The position numbers and the translations under genes are program-made. Of a stretch of 47,225 bases of DNA, positions 41,637-47,225 are shown in pieces. The stretch comes from Candidatus Poribacteria bacterium (GTDB lineage Bacteria; Poribacteria; WGA-4E; WGA-3G), in NCBI GenBank assembly GCA_009839745.1, contig VXPE01000088.1:2309-49533 (forward strand). Reading direction: 5' to 3'. The notes below the pieces were generated by a model. It searched no databases. It worked only from the letters and a program-made list of their open reading frames with translations, and had not been told where the DNA came from. Each line of letters starts with the position of its first letter. Position 1 is the first letter of the stretch.

Positions 41637-42702
41637 TTAACCCCCTATATGCCAACGGCTCCCCTGACACGACGTCGAGGTATTCGTACATTTCTGATAC
41701 GTATGACCACATCGCGTACACGTCCGCGTCGCATGCCACTCATTTGCTGTGCCACACGTCCAGTAACTATGACCCGCAGCACACGTCGCGGCATGGGAAC
41801 TCGAACCCCCACAATTCGTCCAGGAGTTGGCGGGACACGCCGATGTGGGTTTCGGTTTGGGTTTCGGAGACCTCGGTTGGCAGCGCCCACTCTCATGCCA
41901 AGAGGTTGCCGTGCCACACGTGTAATATGTATGACCGTAAGAACACGTCTTGGCATGTGAAACCGAGCCCCCACAGTGCGTCCAACTATTCGCAGGACAC
42001 TTGACGCTCGGCTTGGGTTTGGGTTTCGGCGTTGGACTCGGACTCGGACTTGGGGACGGACTTGGTGAGGGCGTGGTCTTTGGCGTTATCGGTGTTGTCG
42101 GTGTTGTCGTCGTCGACGTATGATTTTTATGTACCGCAACGGCGTTGACATTACACGCCCAATACTATCCTTCGGACACTCCCGCAACTGGTGCTTCGCC
42201 TCTTGGCAGGTGTAATCCCAATGCCCGCAGCTGTATTTCGCACGCACATGCCCCGGCATATCGTGACCACACGCCGCTTTCTCTTTCTTTGGCAGCAGAC
42301 ATTGATCGAGTTGGAACTGTGCGGAGTCGAGGGCGATCTGCGCTTTATCGCGCTTTGATTTTGCAGCATTAAACTTCGCTTTCAAGACGGGATTCGCGAG
42401 GGATTTTATTATCGACTCTATGGGGACTTTCAGCGGATCCGGGGAGGGCGGATCCGGGGGTGGACTCCACGGGTCATTAGAAGGCGGGGTTTTTGGCAGC
42501 TCTATGGGGGTAACAATCTTTGGCAGCAGTCCTGATGCGACGGCAACTTCAAGTGAGACTCTCTGAATTCGCGCTTTGCCGCTTCCAAAGTTTCTTCCGC
42601 AGTATCACGTATTGCCTTCAAGTCATCACATGCCAACGTAGCAACCGCGGAGGCGATGATCGCGACGATCAAGACAATGCCGAAAATGTGAATATGTTTC
42701 AT
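41637..42702 (-). pseudogene. Exported Cys/Trp/His-repeat protein broken by two frameshifts
   Basis: Three frames join end to end. Frame A starts at the ATG at 42702 with a signal peptide (MKHIHIFGIVLIVAIIASAV) and a coiled coil. Frame B takes over near 42560 (VAVASGLLPKIVTPIELPKT, a Pro linker, FNAAKSKRDKAQ, ACGHDMPGHVRAKYSCGHWD). Frame C takes over near 42180 (CNVNAVAVHKNHTSTTT, a Thr/Pro/Ser linker) and ends with two copies of a module: CPANSWTHCGGSVSHAKTC then SYGHTYYTCGTATSWH, and CPANSWTNCGGSSSHAATC then AAGHSYWTCGTANEWH. Either the gene is decaying or the assembly has indels. Family not known to me. Confidence 0.65.
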
Positions 42703-42716
42703 CAGAATACCCTCGC

Positions 42717-43469
42717 TTAGTGCGTATGCTTGGGTTTCGGATAAATAAGTTCATCACGATTCAGGGCATCACTGCGTTGGGTGTTGTCCTCCAACTGTGA
42801 GAAGATAACCTTTGTTCTCTCGATATCATTGAGGCGTTCGGATTCAGGGATGTGTGTCGCTTCGGCGACCGGGCTGTAGTTGTATTTTTCAAAAAGTTAT
42901 TCTAATTGCTTCATCAAGTAATCATGTTCAGCCGTGAGTTCGGAATATTTATCTGTGATTGCTTGATCGGCGAGCCGCCACTCGGCAAAGCGTTTTGCAT
43001 CGTCAATGACGGCTTGGTCTTCGGTGCAGTCAGGATACTCCTTTTTATGCTTTTGAATGTATGCATTGACGGCATACTTATAGGCACGTCGGTCATATTC
43101 TTCATCTGTCACCGCGCCACGTCCCGCGAGATCGGCAGCAATATCGGCTTGCGTGTAGTTTTCAGGATACCACACACCGTCACGCCATGTCTCGCCGGAG
43201 TCCGTCTCGGCGACGGAACTCTGTTCACCGGGTGTGTGTGCATCGGCGTGCCACTCTTGGCCATGCCAGTGTCCGCTCTCGGCGGTTTCCCCCGGCGGTG
43301 GCGGTTTCGGTGTCGCAGGCTTTGACGTATCAACAGGGTCAGCCGTGACAGGGTTGATAATCTTCACGGGGGCTTGACTCGCAACGTGCTGGTATCCCCA
43401 AAATGTGACACCAATGGCAACACCTATCAAAACGAGTAGAACAGGGATCCAAAACTTTTTTAATAACAT
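42717..43469 (-). pseudogene. Membrane-anchored His-motif protein with an in-frame stop (paralogue 2)
   Basis: The frame starts at the ATG at 43469 (AGGAG nine bases upstream): a membrane helix (FWIPVLLVLIGVAIGVTFWG), a Pro-rich linker, and a His motif (SGHWHGQEWHADAHTP). It runs to QLE and a TAA at 42897-42899. The same frame continues without further stops as LFEKYNYSPVAEATHIPESE ... ELIYPKPKHTH, ending at 42717. Read through, it has the same length as its upstream neighbour (250 versus 249 codons) and the same PKPxHTH end. The stop is therefore probably a recent nonsense mutation. TAA argues against selenocysteine or pyrrolysine recoding. Confidence 0.7.
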
Positions 43470-43483
43470 CTTTTAAAACTCCT

Positions 43484-44233
43484 TTAGTGTGTGTGCTGAG
43501 GCTTCGGTTCAGTAGGTTCTTGCTGATAGAATTCATCATATTTGTTGAACGCAGCCATCCTTCTTTTTGTCCACTCTTTTACCTCAATGAACATAGAAGC
43601 TGCTTCTTCAGGTGTTAGATTGTCGATAAACGCGTTGCGTTCTGACTCGGGCATGTCCATCAGGATCTGATAGCTGATACCAGAAAACTCATTTTTTTCG
43701 TGGCGGATTCTCTCCCATTCTGTATGAAGTTCATCCACTTCTTCGTTCCACTTTGAATATGTTTCTATATACCACTTTGAGTATCGCGCGGCATCTTCCC
43801 AGACTGCCTCGTAGTCTTGGCAGTCAGGATATTTCGCCCAATGCAGTTTGATCTGGGTTAGCTTCACGCGCTCATAGGTAGCGAGTTCTGCGTCTGTGAA
43901 GTCCGCCAGATCGGGATCGACGATCTCCTCGAAGGAACCATCTTCAAATGGAATCTCCTCTGCTATCACAGGTTCATGCGGTTCAGCGTGCCACGTGCCA
44001 TCGGCGTGGAAGTGTCCACCGCCTGTCTCGGTTTCTACGACTTCAATGCCGGATGCAGTTTGTGTTGCCATCTGTGTCGGTGTCAACGATTTTACGCGGG
44101 AAGCGGTCTCGGCAATCTCGCGTTGCCTCTGAACTTCAAGGTGTTTCAGATACAGAATGCCACCGGCGATAATAACAACGATCAAAAGCAATGTTCCAAA
44201 TACCACACGTCTGAAAAAAACATCTTTTAACAT
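43484..44233 (-). CDS. Membrane-anchored His-motif protein (paralogue 1)
   Basis: 249 residues with an AAAGGAG site. An N-terminal membrane helix (VVFGTLLLIVVIIAGGILYL) is followed by a coiled stretch, the motif GGGHFHADGTWHAEPHEP, an acidic region, and a helical C-terminal part (WAKYPDCQDYEAVWEDAARY) ending PKPQHTH. The HxHxDGTWHxxPH motif could bind metal. The WAKYPDC/HKKEYPDC and W-DAARYSKW blocks recur in its downstream paralogue. It is probably a periplasmic or surface protein. No known family is claimed. It is the only apparently intact multi-domain gene of this cluster. Confidence 0.7.
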   Translation of the reverse strand: MLKDVFFRRVVFGTLLLIVVIIAGGILYLKHLEVQRQREIAETASRVKSLTPTQMATQTASGIEVVETETGGGHFHADGTWHAEPHEPVIAEEIPFEDGSFEEIVDPDLADFTDAELATYERVKLTQIKLHWAKYPDCQDYEAVWEDAARYSKWYIETYSKWNEEVDELHTEWERIRHEKNEFSGISYQILMDMPESERNAFIDNLTPEEAASMFIEVKEWTKRRMAAFNKYDEFYQQEPTEPKPQHTH

Positions 44234-44272
44234 TTTTCTTTACTCCTTTATTCATTGAAAAATCACAATGGG

Positions 44273-44858
44273 TTAGTTGAGTAAAAAGGGTTTCATGCGT
44301 TTCCAAATCGCACGCTCACCGTCTTTTTCAATGAGTATCTGCTTTGCCTGTATATCAAGCACTTGGTATCCAGCGAACATCGACCCGACACCGACGGTTT
44401 TCTGATCGCCAGTGGCGATGTTCTCAACAATCGCTGTCGCTTTCGACGGCTCATCACGGGTAAACGTGGCTATCAGGTTCACACTTGCCCCAGGGACAGG
44501 CTTTTTGTGTAATACCATTTCTGATTGAAATTGTAGCATAAACTTCAGTTCGTACATGCTTGTAGCATAGACTGTTAGTCTGTGCACTCAGGGGCTGCTA
44601 ATGCAATATAAACTTTTAGAAGTGGTATAAGTCTGTTCCCAATGGGGCAAAGAGGTTATTTCTTATAATGGTTTGGTAGAAGTCCGAGTCGATGGACTCC
44701 GAGAACGTTGTGCGGGGCGGTTGAGTGACCTCGCTCCCCTGTGGTGTCGGTGCAGGTCTCTCCGGGAGTTGCGGTGCTGCTTGTAGGCGATAGATGCCAA
44801 ACAGACAAACAACACACACCACGAGACAGAAAAACAACGTCCATTTGTCGGAAAACAT
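44273..44858 (-). pseudogene. GspC-like protein gene split by MITE A
   Basis: The first part (ATG at 44858, AAGGAG site) has a membrane helix (WTLFFCLVVCVVCLFGIYRL), a Pro-rich linker and TIIRNNLFAPLGTDL. The element then brings a stop at once. After it the frame resumes as HKKPVPGASVNLIATFTRDE ... VGSMFAGYQVLDIQAKQILI and ends FLLN. Removing 118 bp restores 155 residues in one frame. The RNLF-PLG plus short beta-domain plan is that of GspC/PilP-type proteins, which link inner-membrane secretion or pilus parts to the outer-membrane secretin. The family call is moderate; the disruption is clear. Confidence 0.75.
44513..44627. mobile_element. MITE A, copy 2 (115 bp, TAA target duplication), inside the GspC-like gene
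   Basis: TAA at 44510-44512 and 44628-44630 flanks TACCATTTCT ... AGAAGTGGTA (one mismatch between termini). It shares with copy 1 (23836-23948) the start TACCATTTCTGATTGAAA, the central TGTAGCATAGACTGTTAGTC palindrome and a CAATATAA-like right part. No coding capacity, so it needs a transposase in trans. Three-base TNA duplications occur in some IS5-type groups; the parent element is not in the window. Confidence 0.9.
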
Positions 44859-45013
44859 GCCTTGACTCCTTAGGGGGTTTCAATGTCTCTACTGGGGAGG
44901 ACTACCGACGGGTGTCAACAACGCGAAGCTCAGGCAAACTGTCCCGTATAGGGTGCTGGTTTCCATTACGTCATCTCACACACAAAACGTGTCCTCTGCT
45001 ATAATAGAAACCC

Positions 45014-45043
45014 GCGCTGCCGTAAGTAATGGTACGGCAGCGC
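45014..45043. repeat. Perfect 11-bp inverted repeat
   Basis: GCGCTGCCGTA and TACGGCAGCGC pair perfectly around an 8-base loop. No T-run follows on either side, so a terminator is unlikely. It lies in the 578-bp gap upstream of the GspC-like operon and upstream (other strand) of the small HTH gene. It may be an operator or a cruciform repeat. Confidence 0.55.
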
Positions 45044-45164
45044 TAAGCGATGCGGGTGCTCAATCACCTGCGTCGCCTCTATAAAATAACGCCAGTTTGA
45101 AAAAAGTCCGATAAGTCAAGAAAAATGCCCATTTAACCAAAAATATCCCATTTTCACGGCGTTA

Positions 45165-45265
45165 ACCCCCTAAATCCCCCAACTCCCCTGACAAGAGGAG
45201 AAGAGGGGATCTTCTCCCCTTGTCTTTCTCCTCTTATCAGACCGGTTCAGGGGGACTTTAAGAGG
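45165..45265. repeat. Long imperfect palindrome with CCCCCTAAA / TTTAAGAGGG flanks
   Basis: CTGACAAGAGGAGAA and TTCTCCTCTTATCAG pair with an inner AAGGGG/CCCCTT-like core. They are flanked by CCCCCTAAATCCCCCAAC and GTTCAGGGGGACTTTAAG, which are themselves near complements. The whole forms a 100-bp hairpin-capable repeat of the kind dispersed in some bacterial genomes. No gene overlaps it. Confidence 0.55.
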
Positions 45266-45436
45266 GAATGCGTCTATTCTAAATATTTATCAAACTCACG
45301 TTAAAATAGGAACGCTGCCCTGTCGTTCTCTTTTCGAGCCCGACACCCGCATTCTATAAAAAAACACAAAAATTGCCAAGCAAAAAAGATGCGAATAAGG
45401 TATAATAGTCTTTAAATCTCATCACGGGAAGCGTTC

Positions 45437-45607
45437 ATGCCCAAAGACATGAATCCGAAGTTAATCTGTCAGGCGCGCAGACTGCACTTCAACAGCGATT
45501 TGTTAGGGGACATCGCTATATTGCTCGATGTCAACCCCAACACGCTCAGCAAATGGCGAAAGACGCAGATATGGCAAGACTATTACGCCAAACTTCTCGA
45601 CGAATAG
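45437..45607 (+). CDS. Small helix-turn-helix protein (56 residues)
   Basis: A TATAAT box (45401-45406) precedes an ATG with GGGAA eight bases upstream. The frame reads MPKDMNPKLICQARRLHF ... DIAILLDVNPNTLSKWRKT ... LLDE. The segment LLGDIAILLDVNPNTLSKW is a classical helix-turn-helix, like the N-terminal part of phage terminase small subunits or transposase-associated HTH proteins. It may be a whole small regulator or a remnant of one of those. Confidence 0.55.
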   Translation: MPKDMNPKLICQARRLHFNSDLLGDIAILLDVNPNTLSKWRKTQIWQDYYAKLLDE

Positions 45608-45674
45608 GAACTCGCACAAGGCGGACACACAACGAATCAAACCGCCACACAGGACACTTAAAAGGAGATAAACG

Positions 45675-45746
45675 ATGGTTCTTCGGTTAAAAAACGACAA
45701 AGTTATTAGTTTAACTAAAGTTTGGACAATTTTAAGGAATAATTAA
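45675..45746 (+). CDS. Possible 23-residue leader peptide before the Gfo/Idh/MocA gene
   Basis: AAAAGGAG lies seven bases before ATG 45675, a better ribosome site than that of the main gene. The frame reads MVLRLKNDKVISLTKVWTIL and stops (TAA 45744-45746) three bases before the next ATG. Translation would deliver ribosomes to the AATTAAAAAATG start. It has no recognisable regulatory codon run. It may be a leader peptide or the decayed end of an older gene. Confidence 0.4.
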   Translation: MVLRLKNDKVISLTKVWTILRNN

Positions 45747-45749
45747 AAA

Positions 45750-46799
45750 ATGAAAGAGGTCATCAGAGTTGGGATCATTGGTGTCGGTGGGACAATGAGT
45801 AGCACGACCGCTATTCTCGCCGCAGAGCCGAACGTAGAACTCGTCGCTTTGGCGGATCCGGATCCCACCCGCAGGAAACGGGTCTTGGATGGGATTAAAG
45901 GGGTCCGCGTTTTCGATGATTATCGGCAGATGTTTGACACCTGCGATTTAGACGCAGTCTGCATTGGGCTTCCAACGTGGATGCACGCCCCCGTCTCACA
46001 GGAAGCGGTGCAACTTGGGTTACATGTGCTCTGCGAGAAACCCCCCTCAAACAATGCGACAGAGTTAATACCGGTCACGCAGCTTGCCGCAACTAAAGGT
46101 CTTGTTTATATGTTTGTCCGTCAATCGCGGTTCACAGCCCAGTTGATGGAGGGGCGCAGGCTTGTGCAAGCTGGAGAACTCGGCGACGTATATTACGCGG
46201 AGACTCGGTGGATACGCACGCGATGGTGTTCCGCACGGGGATGGCGGCACGACAAAGCGAAAGGTGGCGGGGTCCTCCTGGATCTCGGTATTCACGCCAT
46301 TGATAACGTCTGGTTTATGATGGGCAATCCGCGTCCGACAGAGGTCATGGCTGGAATGTATTGCACTTTTTCTGACCTCGCACCTCCTGAACAAATTTAC
46401 ACCGCAGATGATGCAGCGTGCGGGTTTGTGCGGTTTGAGAACGGGTGCACCTTGCATTTTGCTGTCGCGTTTTCGATGAACACCACAAATCGGCAGACGC
46501 CAGCAAAGGGAACCGATCTGGTCAAAAGCGAGACGCAGGAGTTCCAACTTTACGGGACGAAGGCAGGACTCGAAAGCGGAAAACTCCTCGTTGGGACACC
46601 GGACGGTGTTAAGGTCAAACCCATAAAAGCACCGCCACAAAAAGCGGATGATATAACCCTTCAGGCGAGAGAATTCATTCGGGCGATTCGAGACGGAGAT
46701 GAACCCCTTAATTCCGGTTCGCAAGCAGTAATGCTGATGCAAATGCTCGATGGAGCAATGAAATCCAGTGAAATCGGCAGTGCTGTTACGATTTTTTAA
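45750..46799 (+). CDS. Gfo/Idh/MocA family NAD(P)-dependent oxidoreductase
   Basis: 349 residues. Rossmann start RVGIIGVGGTMSSTTAIL, then DLDAVCIGLPTWMHAPVSQE and the family landmark CEKPPS, which contains the conserved Lys. The C-terminal part (GGGVLLDLGIHAIDNVWFMM) carries the active-site D-x-x-x-H. Members oxidise or reduce sugars, inositols and similar compounds; the substrate is not predictable. It starts with AATTAAAAAATG and follows a short leader ORF. A reversed composite repeat begins a few bases after its stop. Confidence 0.85.
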   Translation: MKEVIRVGIIGVGGTMSSTTAILAAEPNVELVALADPDPTRRKRVLDGIKGVRVFDDYRQMFDTCDLDAVCIGLPTWMHAPVSQEAVQLGLHVLCEKPPSNNATELIPVTQLAATKGLVYMFVRQSRFTAQLMEGRRLVQAGELGDVYYAETRWIRTRWCSARGWRHDKAKGGGVLLDLGIHAIDNVWFMMGNPRPTEVMAGMYCTFSDLAPPEQIYTADDAACGFVRFENGCTLHFAVAFSMNTTNRQTPAKGTDLVKSETQEFQLYGTKAGLESGKLLVGTPDGVKVKPIKAPPQKADDITLQAREFIRAIRDGDEPLNSGSQAVMLMQMLDGAMKSSEIGSAVTIF

Positions 46800-46805
46800 T
46801 TTTTA

Positions 46806-46890
46806 ATTTTACCTTGCGGTTAAACAACGCTCGTTTAAAGTTTTAGGGCGTTCCTCAAATCCGCACTCCATTACATTACGTGCTACGGGT
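46806..46890 (-). repeat. Composite dispersed repeat, reverse orientation, after the Gfo/Idh/MocA gene
   Basis: Read on the minus strand: left module GTAATGTAATGGAG (about 46867-46880), then AACGCCCTAAAACTTTAAAC, and right end CCGCAAGGTAAAATTAAAAA (ending near 46800), in the same order as at nusB. No gene starts at its right end here. Between 46891 and 47032 there is only a TATACT-like box (46901-46906) and a CTGCC/GGCAG hairpin. Confidence 0.65.
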
Positions 46891-47032
46891 TTTGATGTTA
46901 TACTGGACAAATTCTCATGAGGGTTGTGGAGCCACCAGGTGTCTGCCTATAAGCGGAGCGGAAGGCAGGGCAGAAACTTAATGGTTAAAAAACCTGCAAG
47001 GACACTGCAGCCCAGGGGGACATAATTAAAAA

Positions 47033-47179
47033 ATGTCTACGCGACGTAATTCGGAAATACCTCAACAGAACGGACTCACACCTCAACAGAAGCAGCAATT
47101 TCATGATGATGGGTTTCTGTTCGTCCGAAATGTGCTGCCAAATGAGACTCTTCAGCCGTTGATTAATGAGTTAACGTGA
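47033..47179 (+). pseudogene. Truncated phytanoyl-CoA dioxygenase (N-terminal 48 residues)
   Basis: Starts with AATTAAAAAATG and reads MSTRRNSEIPQQNGLTPQQK then QQFHDDGFLFVRNVLPNETL, the standard N-terminal part of PhyH-family 2-oxoglutarate/iron dioxygenases (Q-x-F-x-x-D-G-F-x-x-x-x-x-x-L). It stops at TGA 47177-47179 after INELT. The metal-binding HxD...H residues would lie further on. The sequence after the stop (GAGTTTGAAAAAAGT) resembles 45095-45108 and may mark a repeat or insertion that cut the gene, but the window ends too soon to tell. Confidence 0.6.
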
Positions 47180-47225
47180 GTTTGAAAAAAGTTTAGTCTT
47201 TAGAAAAGCACGGGTAAATCGGTGC

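Noticed and set aside
41795-41830. T-arm-like GGTTCGAGTTCC suggesting a tRNA
   Set aside because: No acceptor stem, anticodon arm or D-arm surrounds it, and it lies inside the repeated protein module.
41625-41974. Arg/Thr-rich open frames on both strands over the Cys-rich gene
   Set aside because: They are antisense or shifted readings of the Cys/Trp/His modules. The proper frame gives well-spaced Cys, Trp and His, while these give low-complexity Arg runs.
42897-42899. Stop codon recoding (selenocysteine or pyrrolysine) in the His-motif paralogue
   Set aside because: The codon is TAA, not TGA or TAG, and no associated element is visible; a nonsense mutation is simpler.
46915-46985. Riboswitch before the phytanoyl-CoA dioxygenase fragment
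   Set aside because: A CTGCC/GGCAG hairpin is present, but no known aptamer core could be recognised.

Overview
The window (47.2 kb, both strands coding, moderate GC) looks like a chromosomal piece of an uncultured Gram-negative bacterium. A Candidatus Poribacteria-like (sponge-associated) genome is my best guess. The reasons are the mix of NHL beta-propellers, Gfo/Idh/MocA and SDR oxidoreductases, a Rieske protein, a phytanoyl-CoA dioxygenase fragment, a non-secreted gamma-glutamyltransferase, outer-membrane genes (LptF/LptG, TonB receptor, beta-barrels), and intergenic DNA full of short dispersed repeats. The taxonomic call is inference and was not checked against any database. No rRNA, tRNA or CRISPR array was recognised.

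Layout. 0-6.3 kb: the end of a coiled-coil protein, a GT-C membrane glycosyltransferase, a small outer-membrane barrel and two ammonium transporters. 6.4-13.7 kb: a large alpha/beta hydrolase, purD followed by an unusual fusion of a RelA/SpoT-type zinc-finger motif with a winged helix, a VWA protein, a toxin-antitoxin pair whose toxin is split by a MITE, an SDR, and a small protein resembling the C-terminal tail of LarE. 13.7-14.3 kb: a highly structured stretch behind a consensus promoter, ending like an IS200/IS605 right end. 14.4-21.1 kb: a coiled-coil membrane protein, a polyprenyl synthase, a LacD-like aldolase, LptF/LptG and a methyltransferase. 21.3-23.8 kb: small exported proteins, including two paralogous lipoproteins. 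24-27.3 kb (minus): gamma-glutamyltransferase, a collapsed SDR, a Rieske protein and an epimerase. 27.7-33.4 kb: nusB, two NHL proteins (one with a barrel-like C-terminus), a His-rich NicO metal transporter and a DUF1932 dehydrogenase. 33.5-39.8 kb (minus): a pair of ABC exporters and a TonB-dependent receptor. 40-41.3 kb: a MOSC protein and a NagB-type isomerase. 41.4-44.9 kb (minus): a decaying operon of envelope proteins. 45-47.2 kb: a small HTH protein, a Gfo/Idh/MocA oxidoreductase and a truncated phytanoyl-CoA dioxygenase.

The main result is the repeat and decay landscape. (1) Two unrelated MITE families each split a gene. Removing the element plus one copy of its target duplication (TAA in one case, TA in the other) restores an uninterrupted frame of normal family length. 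(2) A composite dispersed repeat, with a left module GTAATGAAATGG and a right end CCGCAAGG-N4-AATTAAAAA, recurs through the window. Its right end abuts start codons, and five genes begin with the identical string AATTAAAAAATG. (3) The 41.6-44.9 kb operon carries a MITE-split GspC-like gene, a paralogue with an in-frame stop, and a Cys/Trp/His-repeat protein with two frameshifts. (4) Seven promoters with TTGA-type -35 boxes, A/T-rich -10 boxes and exactly 17-bp spacers can be read by eye, so sigma-70-type promoters are easy to recognise in this genome.
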